Translations under genes and position numbers: made by a program
Shown here: positions 43,990 through 52,619 of the stretch, in pieces
How the letters are laid out: every line of letters starts with the position of its first letter
Numbering within the stretch: the stretch's first letter is position 1
Notes under the pieces: generated by a model
Databases searched by the model: none
What the model was told of the DNA's origin: nothing
Seen by the model: the letters and a program-made list of their open reading frames with translations, nothing else
Source: Flavobacterium anseongense
GTDB lineage: Bacteria > Bacteroidota > Bacteroidia > Flavobacteriales > Flavobacteriaceae
Direction of reading: 5' to 3'
Length of the DNA: 64,000 bases
Assembly: GCF_021608185.1 (NCBI RefSeq)
Contig: NZ_JAKIHN010000005.1
Location: 62,001-126,000 of the forward strand

Positions 43990-45635
43990 GTGAAAGAAAA
44001 AACATAGATCGTCTCTTTCAAGAAAAATTCAAAGATTTCGAAGTAACGCCTTCGGATGAAATTTGGGGAAATATTGAAGCAAAACTCGATCAAAAAAAGA
44101 AAAGAAGAGTAATTCCGTTTTGGTGGAAATTATCGGGTGTTGCTGCGGTATTTTTACTTGGATTTTTCATCACCAAATCCATTTACAATCCGGGAATTAG
44201 TACCGACCCGAGCTTTAGCGAACCGGCGCAGCAAAATTCGGTTGTAAATGGAAGTAATCCAAACAAAACAGAGCGCCCAAATAAGAAAGATATAAATAAA
44301 AATGCTGCTGAAATTAAAGCCGGAGATGCTATTGTTAGTGAAAATAATTCCAGCAATACAAATACAGAAGATGTAAATAAAAAGGAATTAAAAAATAATA
44401 GTTCCGTTTCTGACGCTGTCGCGAATACTGATGAAAAAGCAAGAAACAATACCGCTTCAGAAAACAAAACTAAAAGAACTATCTATTCCCAAAAATCTGC
44501 CGTCGCCGATAAAAAGCCTTCCAACTATCGTTCATTGAAAAACAAATCAAATCCTGATCAAAATAAAAGTGCTGTGGCTGAATCTGTTTTTGAAGAAGCT
44601 CAAAACCAAGTAGCTCACAAAACCAACAGCAATAAATCGAAAGCTGAAACAGACCAAAATCTTATTCTGAAACAAGACGAACAAGCTAAACAGAATGCAC
44701 TAACCGCCATTGACCAAAAAAATAAAACGTCAATTGAAAATAAAAACATCAATCTTGATGATTTAAAAGGGAATGCCATATCCAAAATTGATACAAAAGA
44801 AATTGAAAAGAAAGTAAACGACACAGCTTCCAAAAATAGTGTCGCTAATAATGAATTGGAAGAATTGCTTAATGAAAAAGAAAGCAAATTAAAGCAGGAA
44901 TCTAAAAGAAATAGGTGGCAACTCACCTCAAATGTTGCCCCTATTTTTTTGGGTTCAATTTCAAATGGCTCGCCAATTGATTCAACACTTACCAACAATT
45001 CAAAATCATATAACACCAATATTGGTTTCGGACTTGGTGTAAGTTATGTTGTAAATAAAAAATTATCCGTCAGAACCGGATTAAATAAAGTTAATATAAG
45101 CTATAATACAAATGACATTGTGTTCTTTACCGGACTTCAGGCTAAGATGTTAGCCAATGTTTCGCCAACAGCTTCGAGTTCGATGATACACGTAGAAACA
45201 CCAAGCAATAGAGCAGTAAGTGCAACTTCAGAAAACGGATTTTTGCCTTTTGAGAGTTCGATTGCTCATGAAAACAGTGGCTATCTGAAACAGGAAATCG
45301 GTTATATTGAAATGCCTGTCGAGATGACTTATTCGCTTTTTGATAAAAAATTCGGCTTGAAAATTATTGGCGGATTTAGCTCGCTTTTTTTACAAGACAA
45401 CAGTATTTCAATTGTATCAAAAGACAGCAATGTATTGCTCGGAAAAGCAAGTAATTTAAACGATGTGCATTTCAGTACCAATTTGGGATTGGGAATAAAA
45501 TATGGTTTTATGAAATCTTTTGAATTCAATTTAGAGCCAACAGTAAAATATCAATTGAACACCTTTAGCTCAAATTCCGGGAATTTCAAACCTTACATCT
45601 TTGGAATTTACAGCGGAATCAGCTATCGATTTTAA
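43986..45635 (+). CDS. Predicted dual-membrane anti-sigma factor with outer-membrane barrel
   Basis: 549 residues in three parts. Residues 1-43 are a charged cytoplasmic head (IDRLFQEKFKDFEVTPSDEIW) like those that bind ECF sigma factors. One TM helix spans about 44-64. Residues 65-310 are a Lys/Asn/Ser/Glu-rich linker without Cys. Residues 314-549 form a beta-barrel of the OMP_b-brl type, ending in SGISYRF with a terminal Phe as needed for barrel insertion. There is no cleavable signal peptide. The layout matches the dual-membrane-spanning (Dma) anti-sigma factors reported in Bacteroides thetaiotaomicron; that link is by architecture, not by alignment. Overlaps the sigma gene by 4 bp. Confidence 0.82.
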   Translation: MSERKNIDRLFQEKFKDFEVTPSDEIWGNIEAKLDQKKKRRVIPFWWKLSGVAAVFLLGFFITKSIYNPGISTDPSFSEPAQQNSVVNGSNPNKTERPNKKDINKNAAEIKAGDAIVSENNSSNTNTEDVNKKELKNNSSVSDAVANTDEKARNNTASENKTKRTIYSQKSAVADKKPSNYRSLKNKSNPDQNKSAVAESVFEEAQNQVAHKTNSNKSKAETDQNLILKQDEQAKQNALTAIDQKNKTSIENKNINLDDLKGNAISKIDTKEIEKKVNDTASKNSVANNELEELLNEKESKLKQESKRNRWQLTSNVAPIFLGSISNGSPIDSTLTNNSKSYNTNIGFGLGVSYVVNKKLSVRTGLNKVNISYNTNDIVFFTGLQAKMLANVSPTASSSMIHVETPSNRAVSATSENGFLPFESSIAHENSGYLKQEIGYIEMPVEMTYSLFDKKFGLKIIGGFSSLFLQDNSISIVSKDSNVLLGKASNLNDVHFSTNLGLGIKYGFMKSFEFNLEPTVKYQLNTFSSNSGNFKPYIFGIYSGISYRF

Positions 45636-45693
45636 TAAAAAGGTTTGTTTTAAAATTAGTTAGATGGTGTTATTGCTTTCGAGTAATAGCAAG

Positions 45694-45724
45694 AAAGAGT
45701 TCTGGAATACGGAACTCTTTTTTT
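45694..45724. terminator. Bidirectional terminator between barrel and acyltransferase genes
   Basis: AAAGAGTTC (45694-45702) pairs with GAACTCTTT (45712-45720) around a 9-nt loop, then further T. It lies between two converging genes. Confidence 0.8.
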
Positions 45725-46463
45725 ATGGATTATATTCTTGAAGCTGTTTTAAAATAACTTCTCTAACTGAAGGTTTCAGTGTTTTTTTATATTCCGAAGA
45801 TTTATCTTTTGTATCAAAAAAAGGATGAATTTTTACACGCATCAAACCAGGACTTCCGCTGAAAAAAGTATATGAAAATCTTTTTTTGTTATCGGCAAAT
45901 GTAATCGGAACAATCGGAATGTGATGGTCAATCGCTAATCGGAAAGCACCGTCTTTAAATTCATCTAAAACTATTGATTCATCATCAGGAACCCCGCCTT
46001 CAGGGAAAATGCAAATGCTCAAACCTTGATTTAGTCTTTTTTGAGCTCTTTCAAAAACAGCCATTCTGCTTTTAGAACTGCTTCTGTCAACCATGATACA
46101 AGTTCGTTTATAGAAAAACCCAAAGAGCGGAATTTTTGCTAACTCTTTTTTACCAACAAATACAAAAGGATTTTTTACTACTGAAAGCATCAGCATAATA
46201 TCAGTCATAGAAGTATGATTGGCAACAAACATATAACTTTTCCCTTCAATGATTTCTTCTTCTGTTTCCAATGCAACTCTGAAACCCATTCCGAATAAAA
46301 TGACTTTTGCCCAAATTCTGGCCATCACAAAAAAATAAGGATACCATTTCTCGGAAAGAATAGAAATAAAAAGAAACGGAAACATGACAATTATGGGAAC
46401 CGCCATTAAAACATAGAACCAAACGCGATAAAGTGTCCAAAAAACAATTTTCAGTGCTCTCAT
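45723..46463 (-). CDS. 1-acyl-sn-glycerol-3-phosphate acyltransferase family protein (second copy)
   Basis: 246 residues from ATG 46463 (MRALKIVFWTLY); the frame opens at a TTG at 46487 that is less likely. Two N-terminal TM segments (about 3-30), acyltransferase motifs NHTSMTD (about 79-85) and FPEGGVPDD (about 145-153). Only modestly similar to the PlsC-like protein at 40924-41658; the GG in the second motif replaces GTR, so acceptor specificity may differ, for example towards ornithine or other lipids. Confidence 0.88.
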   Translation of the reverse strand: MRALKIVFWTLYRVWFYVLMAVPIIVMFPFLFISILSEKWYPYFFVMARIWAKVILFGMGFRVALETEEEIIEGKSYMFVANHTSMTDIMLMLSVVKNPFVFVGKKELAKIPLFGFFYKRTCIMVDRSSSKSRMAVFERAQKRLNQGLSICIFPEGGVPDDESIVLDEFKDGAFRLAIDHHIPIVPITFADNKKRFSYTFFSGSPGLMRVKIHPFFDTKDKSSEYKKTLKPSVREVILKQLQEYNP

Positions 46464-46578
46464 ATTGTCAAATGTAATAAATCGCAAGTGATTTTTATAA
46501 ATCAGCCAAAAATATATAAAGTTCGAAATGTGAAATTATTAAAAACAGCACCCTAAAAAAAGACATTTATCAAAAAAT

Positions 46579-46634
46579 AATTGTCAAAAAAAGAAAAGCA
46601 TAATAGTTGTCAAATATTTAATAAAATGACAATT
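46579..46634. promoter_or_regulatory. Three TTGTCA-type boxes upstream of the ATP-grasp operon
   Basis: AATTGTCA (46579-46586), AGTTGTCA (46605-46612) and TGACAATT (46627-46634), the last being the exact reverse complement of the first. They lie in a 261-bp AT-rich gap, 91-146 bp before the ATG. Candidate operator half sites; no regulator known. Confidence 0.4.
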
Positions 46635-46724
46635 ATACAGAGAATAAAATTATATTTTAGCTTTTACTTATTATTATTTTCAATAAAATAATCGAAAGTT
46701 TAACTTTTTAATAATGGAGATACA

Positions 46725-48158
46725 ATGACGATGATGCCCGAATTAAATGGTAATGGTTGGGATGAAATGTTTTCTACTAAAGGAGTTCGCGATTCTTACC
46801 GGCAAGTATTAGATACGTTACAAAACTTAAATCCCGAAAGTCTCAAAGCCAAACAAAAACAGGCTTCAGATTCTTTTATGAATCAAGGAATTACATTTAC
46901 CGTTTATAGTGATGACAACCAAGGCATCGAACGAATTTTCCCTTTTGATATTATCCCAAGAATTATCACAAAGAAGGATTGGTTAGAAGTAGAAACCGGA
47001 ATTAAACAACGATTATTAGCGTTGAATCTGTTTTTAGAAGACATCTATACTGATCAAAACATTATAAAAGACGGTATAATTCCGGCTTCGTTGATTGCAT
47101 CATGTCCTCATTATATTCAAGAAGTACATGGTATAAAACTGCCGCATAATATTCATGTTCATATTGCCGGAATAGATTTGATTCGGGGAGCAAAAGGAGA
47201 ATTTTATGTTCTCGAAGATAATCTAAGATGTCCGAGCGGTGTTAGTTATATGCTTGAGAATCGTGAAATTACAAAGCGAATATTCCCGGAAATGCTTGCT
47301 TCAAATTATGTAAGCATGGTAAGCAATTATCCTATAATACTTCATAATATATTAGTTTCCTTATCACCAAGAAATGTCTCAAACCCAAATGTTGTACTCC
47401 TAACTCCCGGAGTTTATAATTCCGCTTATTACGAACATACTTTTTTGGCAAGGCAAATGGGAATTCCATTGGTTGAAGGCAGAGACCTGATAGTGAACAA
47501 CAATAAAGTGTATATGAAAACTACATCAGGACTATATCAGGTTGATGTAATTTATAGACGATTAGACGACGAATATCTTGATCCATTAGTTTTTAAACCA
47601 GACAGCACACTAGGTGTTCCCGGACTTATAAGCACATATAAACAAGGAAATGTAGCTATAGTAAATGCTGTTGGAAATGGTGTTGCAGATGACAAAGCAG
47701 TATATGCCTTCGTGCCGGATATGATAAAATATTATCTGAATGAAGAGCCAATCCTTAAAAATGTTCCCACGTATCAAATGGAAAATAAAGAGGAAAGAGA
47801 ACTTGTATTTGCCGACATGGGAAATATGGTTATCAAAGAAACCAATCAAAGTGGTGGTTACGGAATGATAATGGGAAATAAAGCTACTGAAGAAGAGCTT
47901 GAAAAAGGGAAAATTGCTATTCTGGCCAATCCAAGAAATTTTATTGCACAACCTATTATTCAACTCAGTACAGTTCCCTGTTTAATCGATGGGCAATTGA
48001 AATTACGCCATGTTGACTTGAGACCTTATGCCTTATGCGGCCCTAATGGAGTTGAAATTGTGCCTGGAGGATTAACTCGCGTTGCATTAACTGAAGGTTC
48101 ATTAGTAGTAAACTCTTCTCAAGGAGGAGGGAGCAAGGACACCTGGATTTTAAAATAA
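46725..48158 (+). CDS. Circularly permuted type 2 ATP-grasp protein
   Basis: 477 residues. ATP-grasp family with the permuted order (DUF404/DUF407, PF14403). Landmarks: FMNQGITFTVYSDDNQGIER (about 48-67), PFDIIPRIITKKDWLEVETG, LEDNLRCPSGVSYMLENR, VYNSAYYEHTFLARQMGIPLVEG and YRRLDDEYLDP. Comparative genomics work has linked this family with alpha-E and transglutaminase-like genes in predicted peptide synthesis or peptide-tagging systems; the substrate is unknown. An SD-like GGAG lies 6 bp before the ATG. First gene of a four-ORF operon. Confidence 0.9.
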   Translation: MTMMPELNGNGWDEMFSTKGVRDSYRQVLDTLQNLNPESLKAKQKQASDSFMNQGITFTVYSDDNQGIERIFPFDIIPRIITKKDWLEVETGIKQRLLALNLFLEDIYTDQNIIKDGIIPASLIASCPHYIQEVHGIKLPHNIHVHIAGIDLIRGAKGEFYVLEDNLRCPSGVSYMLENREITKRIFPEMLASNYVSMVSNYPIILHNILVSLSPRNVSNPNVVLLTPGVYNSAYYEHTFLARQMGIPLVEGRDLIVNNNKVYMKTTSGLYQVDVIYRRLDDEYLDPLVFKPDSTLGVPGLISTYKQGNVAIVNAVGNGVADDKAVYAFVPDMIKYYLNEEPILKNVPTYQMENKEERELVFADMGNMVIKETNQSGGYGMIMGNKATEEELEKGKIAILANPRNFIAQPIIQLSTVPCLIDGQLKLRHVDLRPYALCGPNGVEIVPGGLTRVALTEGSLVVNSSQGGGSKDTWILK

Positions 48159-48186
48159 TTTTAATTTAACTTTTAAATCAATACAA

Positions 48187-48363
48187 ATGAAAACACTTAT
48201 GACAAACAGAGTTACAGAAGGTAAATTCTGGCTCTACACGAACACAGAATCAATAGAAGATTCTAACATAGAAAGAGGGAAATTGACTCAAGCTGAATCT
48301 GAAGTTTCAATTATTGAATCAATTATTGAAACTATTGTAGAACCTATTATCTATAAATGTTAA
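48187..48363 (+). CDS. 58-residue ORF resembling the N-terminus of the downstream alpha-E protein
   Basis: ATG 48187, stop TAA 48361. Starting from Met1, 11 of its first 24 residues equal the alpha-E protein encoded from 48400 (shared M-K-x-x-M-x-x-R-V-x-E-G-x-F-W-L, then E21), without gaps. After about residue 25 it diverges into a Glu/Ile-rich stretch (VSIIESIIETIVEPIIYKC) ending in Cys. It lies 28 bp after the ATP-grasp gene and 36 bp before the alpha-E gene in the same direction. Either a decayed partial duplication or a kept small protein such as a substrate or decoy. Too short for standard gene calling. Confidence 0.6.
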   Translation: MKTLMTNRVTEGKFWLYTNTESIEDSNIERGKLTQAESEVSIIESIIETIVEPIIYKC

Positions 48364-48399
48364 AATAGAGAAGGGATAAAATTAATTATATCGATTTAA

Positions 48400-49353
48400 A
48401 TGAAACCAAATATGCTCAGTCGGGTAGCAGAAGGAATGTTTTGGCTTGACCGATATATGGAAAGAACTGACGGGATGTTACTGACTTTAAACACGTTTTA
48501 CATTCTGTCTTTTGATAAAGAAATGAATGATTCTCTGGGATACAAGCCTCTATTGGACTACTATACAGACTTGTCTCCTGAAAAAATTAATGCGGTGCAA
48601 TACGACACGAATTTTGTGCTGAAATATATCATTTGTGACAATCAAAATCACAATTCGGTTAAAAATTTAGTGATTAAAGCACGTGAAAATGCCCGAGGTT
48701 CTCAAGACAAAATAACCAAAGAGCTCTGGGAACATATCAATTCTTTGTACCATTTTATGAATTCTCCCGATTTACCAAAACAATTGGAATCATCTAATGC
48801 ATTAAAAATTGTTACCAAATTAAATAAAGATTTTCTGCTTTATAATGGCATTCTTCAGGTTACGATGCCAAGAGGATTAGGTTGGTGTTTTTCCGGAATT
48901 GGTAAACATATCGAAAGATGTTTACAAACAATTTCGCTTACTCAGGCTTACTTCTCAACTATCTCTTATAATCTTGACGGAAACGAAGATTTACTCTATT
49001 GGAGAAGATTATTATTATCACTTTCGGGTTATGAAATGTATTTGAAAAGCTATAGCAATATTCCTCACAATCGCAAAGTAGTGCAACAAGTTATCTTTAA
49101 CAGAGATTTTGCACACTCTGTGATTTACAATTTAGATTTGATTGATACTTCTTTAAATTATCTATTTAAAGACAACACATTAAGTGAAGCACGAACATTA
49201 AATAACCAATTTGGAAGATTAAAAAGCTATGTTGAATACACCGATTATCATAATCTTAACAATCATCAATTAGAAGAAGTTTTGAATAATACCAAATCAC
49301 AATTAAATCAATTTTCGTTCGATTTTTCTAAATTATTTTTCTCTTATACATAA
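48400..49353 (+). CDS. Alpha-E domain protein (DUF403)
   Basis: 317 residues, all-helical. N-terminal LSRVAEGMFWLDRYMERTDG (about 5-24) is the family hallmark; conserved Glu/Arg pairs recur (GIGKHIERCLQTI, about 167-179). The biochemical role is unknown; the name comes from a conserved helix with Glu. Nearly always found beside the permuted ATP-grasp and transglutaminase-like genes, as here: 4 bp before the transglutaminase gene. Confidence 0.9.
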   Translation: MKPNMLSRVAEGMFWLDRYMERTDGMLLTLNTFYILSFDKEMNDSLGYKPLLDYYTDLSPEKINAVQYDTNFVLKYIICDNQNHNSVKNLVIKARENARGSQDKITKELWEHINSLYHFMNSPDLPKQLESSNALKIVTKLNKDFLLYNGILQVTMPRGLGWCFSGIGKHIERCLQTISLTQAYFSTISYNLDGNEDLLYWRRLLLSLSGYEMYLKSYSNIPHNRKVVQQVIFNRDFAHSVIYNLDLIDTSLNYLFKDNTLSEARTLNNQFGRLKSYVEYTDYHNLNNHQLEEVLNNTKSQLNQFSFDFSKLFFSYT

Positions 49354-49357
49354 TATA

Positions 49358-50305
49358 ATGGCAGTTTTTAAAATAGTTCACATTACAAAATACCAATACA
49401 ACTGGCCCATAAAAGAAAGTATAAACGAAATTCGTTTGTTTCCTCACAATTTTGATAATCAAAAGGTTTTAGAATACCATCTTTTGATAACCAATAATCC
49501 TGACGTAATAATTTCTGAAGACTATTATGGAAATCGGGTTGGGAATTTCAATTATTATGAAGCACATACCGAAATGATCATCGAATCAAGAATGCTGGTA
49601 AGAGTAAATCATTCATTAAAAATTCCCGATATAGATGCTACTAAGGTTGAAGATTTAATTCCACATTACGAAAAAAACATCTTACTATTAAGACTTAGCT
49701 ATCCTGAAACCATAACAAAACAAAACGAAATTCTTTCTATTTTAGATAAAATTGGTTGTGCTGATAAGCCTATTATAGAAATCGCCCAACAATGCAACGA
49801 ATACATTTTCAATAATTTTGAATACACTAAAGGAATCACAAATATTGAAACTACTGTAGATGAAATTCTGGAAATGAAAAAAGGCGTTTGCCAGGATTTT
49901 GCGCATCTTTTATTGCAACTTGTTCGAACTGCCGGAATTCCTGCCAGATATGTGAGTGGTTATATCTGTCCGAATAAAAGTGGTTTCAGAGGCGAAGGAG
50001 CAACTCATGCCTGGGTAGAAATTTACACGCCAAATCAAGGTTGGCTTGGACTTGATCCAACTAATAATATCTGGACAATGGATAATCATGTAAAACTTTC
50101 AGTTGGGAGAAATTTTTATGACTGTTCTCCCGTAAAAGGAATATTTAAAGGACTTGCCAAGCAAACACTTTCCGTTTGCGTTTCAATAGGTTATGAAGAC
50201 GGTCGCCAATTTGAAGAGATAAATGATGTGCAGCTACAGGAAGTTTCGGTAGAATTTCAGGAACAATTAGACAGCATGGAACTACTTCATCAGCAACAGC
50301 AGTAA
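49358..50305 (+). CDS. Transglutaminase-like cysteine peptidase family protein
   Basis: 315 residues. An N-terminal beta domain (about 1-100, bacterial transglutaminase-like N) precedes the papain-like transglutaminase core with triad Cys178 (KKGVCQDFAH), His217 (THAWVEIY) and Asp233 (GWLGLDPTNN). In bacteria most such proteins are predicted peptidases rather than crosslinkers. As third partner of the ATP-grasp/alpha-E module it may release or trim the product made by the ATP-grasp enzyme (inference). No signal peptide, so cytoplasmic. Confidence 0.92.
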   Translation: MAVFKIVHITKYQYNWPIKESINEIRLFPHNFDNQKVLEYHLLITNNPDVIISEDYYGNRVGNFNYYEAHTEMIIESRMLVRVNHSLKIPDIDATKVEDLIPHYEKNILLLRLSYPETITKQNEILSILDKIGCADKPIIEIAQQCNEYIFNNFEYTKGITNIETTVDEILEMKKGVCQDFAHLLLQLVRTAGIPARYVSGYICPNKSGFRGEGATHAWVEIYTPNQGWLGLDPTNNIWTMDNHVKLSVGRNFYDCSPVKGIFKGLAKQTLSVCVSIGYEDGRQFEEINDVQLQEVSVEFQEQLDSMELLHQQQQ

Positions 50306-50360
50306 TAAATAATTTTAGCAAAAACACTCCTTTTGGCTGCGCTTAATTTGTACTGCATAA

Positions 50361-50409
50361 AAACTTTACAAACTTTGCTAAAATCTCTATAAACTTTGCG
50401 AACTTTGTT
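50361..50409. repeat. Direct repeats of AAACTTTGC upstream of trpS
   Basis: AAACTTT units at 50361, 50370, 50391 and (as AACTTTG) 50401. Similar to the CTTTGTG repeat at 25825-25861 read on the other strand. Non-coding filler between the transglutaminase gene and trpS. Confidence 0.6.
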
Positions 50410-50425
50410 GGCAAGAAAAAAAACC

Positions 50426-51403
50426 ATGTCAAAAATACTAACCGGAATTCAAAGCACAGGAACGCCACATTTAGGAAATCTATTAGGCGCTATTCTACCA
50501 GCCATTGAACTGTCAAAAAATCCAAGTAACGAATCGTATTTATTTATTGCCGATTTGCATTCAATTACACAAATTAAAAACGGAGATGAACTTCGCCACA
50601 ACACGTATAGCACTGCTTCGGTTTGGTTAGCTTGTGGATTGGATGTCAATAAAGTGATTTTTTACCGTCAGAGCGATGTGCCTCAAACTGCTGAATTGTC
50701 TTGGTATTTGAGTTGCTTTTTCCCTTTTCAACGTTTGACATTGGCACATTCTTTTAAAGACAAAGCCGATAGATTGGAAGATGTGAATGCGGGTTTATTT
50801 TCGTATCCAATGCTTATGGCTGCTGATATTTTATTGTATGATGCGAATTTTGTTCCGGTTGGAAAAGACCAATTGCAGCATATTGAAATTACGCGTGATG
50901 CCGCTTCCCGTTTTAATCATCAAATGGGAGAAACCTTTGTAATTCCGGAAGCAAAAATTGAAAAAAACACTATGTATGTTCCCGGAACTGATGGACAGAA
51001 AATGAGCAAATCACGTGGAAACATCATCAATATTTTTCTGGATGATAAAGCGTTGCGCAAACAAATCATGAGCATTGAAACAGATAGCACACCATTGGAA
51101 GAACCAAAAAATCCGGATACGTGCAAAATATTTGGACTTTATAAATTGTTGGCAAACGAAACTCAAATTGCTCAAATGAAAACCAAATATGCCAATCTCA
51201 ACAGAGATTTTGGTTATGGTCATGCCAAACAGGAATTGTTTGAGTTAATCGTTTCCAACTTCAAAACCGAAAGAGAAAAGTACAATTACTACATGAATAA
51301 TCTTCCGGAAGTTGATGCGTTACTAAAACAAGGTGCCGCAAAAGCCGGATCAATTGCCGATGTTGTTTTGAAAAAAGTCAGAGTGAAATTGGGATTTGAA
51401 TAA
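50426..51403 (+). CDS. trpS: Tryptophanyl-tRNA synthetase
   Basis: Class I aminoacyl-tRNA synthetase charging tRNA-Trp. 325 residues from ATG 50426 (MSKILTGIQSTGTPHLGNLLG); the open frame starts 10 codons earlier but that part lies in repeat DNA. The HIGH-like motif is GTPHLGN (about 11-17) and the KMSKS motif (about 192-196) is intact. It converges with dprA, whose stop lies 2 bp away. Confidence 0.97.
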   Translation: MSKILTGIQSTGTPHLGNLLGAILPAIELSKNPSNESYLFIADLHSITQIKNGDELRHNTYSTASVWLACGLDVNKVIFYRQSDVPQTAELSWYLSCFFPFQRLTLAHSFKDKADRLEDVNAGLFSYPMLMAADILLYDANFVPVGKDQLQHIEITRDAASRFNHQMGETFVIPEAKIEKNTMYVPGTDGQKMSKSRGNIINIFLDDKALRKQIMSIETDSTPLEEPKNPDTCKIFGLYKLLANETQIAQMKTKYANLNRDFGYGHAKQELFELIVSNFKTEREKYNYYMNNLPEVDALLKQGAAKAGSIADVVLKKVRVKLGFE

Positions 51404-51405
51404 AC

Positions 51406-52518
51406 CTAAACCGCTTCAAACAATTTTCCAGGCAAAGGTCGAATAACGCCTTTTAATTCCATATTCAAGAGTAAGGAGGAAATTCTAAAAATCGGGAAAT
51501 CACAATCGAGAGCAATGATGTCTAACAATTGCTTTCCGTTTTTTTGCAGATAATCATAGACTTTTTGTTCCTCATTATCAAGAGTGACAAACAATTGTTT
51601 TTGAATAACCGATTTGTCATTGCGAATTTGCGAGGCAATCTCCCAATTCAGAATATAAATCAAATCGGCTGCGGATGTCATCAAATTTGCCCGTTGAGTT
51701 TTAATTAAAGTATTGCATCCCTGACTGTATTTATCCGAAACTCTTCCCGGCACAGCAAACACATCGCGATTGTATTCATTTGCCATTATTGCAGTAATTA
51801 AAGAACCGCCTTTTTCGGCACTTTCAATGACGACTGTAGCTTCGCTCATTCCTGCAACGATGCGATTGCGACGCACAAAATTCTCCTTTTCGGGATTGGA
51901 ATTGCTCCAAAATTCAGTTAGAAATCCACCGTTATTTTCCATTTTGGCAACGTATTTTTTGTGCGGTTTTGGATAAACCTGATTTAAACCATGAGCCAAA
52001 ACTCCAATGGTTTGCAGCTTGTTTTCAATCGCTGCCTGATGCGCAACAATATCAACACCATAGGCAAAACCGCTAACAATTATTGGATTAAAAACAGCTA
52101 AATCTTCTATTAGTTTTCTACAAAAATCTGCGCCATGTGACGTGACTTCACGCGTACCAACGATGCTGATTATTTTTCTGTTTTCTAAGTTTATATTTCC
52201 CGAGCCAAAAAGCAAAACAGGTCCATCGCTGCAATGTTTTAACTTGTTTGGATAATCTTCATTTTGATAATTCAAAACGGCTATTTTCTCCTCTTCTACA
52301 AACCGCAATTCCTGCTCTGCTTTTTCGAAAACGGTCTTATCCTTTAAATTCTTAATCAAAACCGAACCAATCCCATCAATTGCTTTTAACTGATTTGATT
52401 TAGCATTAAACACATTTTCAGCTGAACCGCAATGATTTATGAGTTTTTTGGCAACAACATCTCCAACGCCATCTACTTTTAATAGTGCTAAAAGGTTAAA
52501 AAGTTCTGTTGAATTCAT
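51406..52518 (-). CDS. dprA: DNA-processing protein DprA
   Basis: Loads RecA on incoming single-stranded DNA during transformation. 370 residues. N-terminal helix-hairpin-helix region (VDGVGDVVAKKLI and IDGIGSVLIKNL), central Rossmann-type DprA domain (IISIVGTREVTSHG, about 114-127; VSGFAYGVDIVAHQAAI; GFLTEFW; NRIVAGMSEATVVIESAEKGGSL), and a C-terminal winged-helix domain. Its presence is common in flavobacteria whether or not they are competent. Confidence 0.95.
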   Translation of the reverse strand: MNSTELFNLLALLKVDGVGDVVAKKLINHCGSAENVFNAKSNQLKAIDGIGSVLIKNLKDKTVFEKAEQELRFVEEEKIAVLNYQNEDYPNKLKHCSDGPVLLFGSGNINLENRKIISIVGTREVTSHGADFCRKLIEDLAVFNPIIVSGFAYGVDIVAHQAAIENKLQTIGVLAHGLNQVYPKPHKKYVAKMENNGGFLTEFWSNSNPEKENFVRRNRIVAGMSEATVVIESAEKGGSLITAIMANEYNRDVFAVPGRVSDKYSQGCNTLIKTQRANLMTSAADLIYILNWEIASQIRNDKSVIQKQLFVTLDNEEQKVYDYLQKNGKQLLDIIALDCDFPIFRISSLLLNMELKGVIRPLPGKLFEAV

Positions 52519-52585
52519 GTGCTCATTTTACTACAAAAATAATTATTTTTTGTGGGGATTGTTAATAAATATTGTGAATAATTTT

Positions 52586-52614
52586 TTGATAGTGTTATTG
52601 TTTATCTAAATTTG
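52586..52614 (+). promoter_or_regulatory. Bacteroidota-type promoter of the HU/SPOR gene
   Basis: TTG (52586-52588), an 18-bp spacer and TAAATTTG (52607-52614). The -7 box ends 5 bp before the ATG at 52620, so the mRNA would be leaderless or nearly so. Confidence 0.65.
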
Positions 52615-52619
52615 TTGAT

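Noticed and set aside
44183..45019. Long minus-strand ORFs opposite the anti-sigma/barrel gene
   Set aside because: Antisense of the Lys/Asn/Glu-rich linker; Phe/Leu/Ser-rich translations without any motif.
48187..48363. Frameshift at the start of the alpha-E gene
   Set aside because: The downstream gene has its own complete N-terminus from 48400, so the small ORF is a separate copy and not a broken start.
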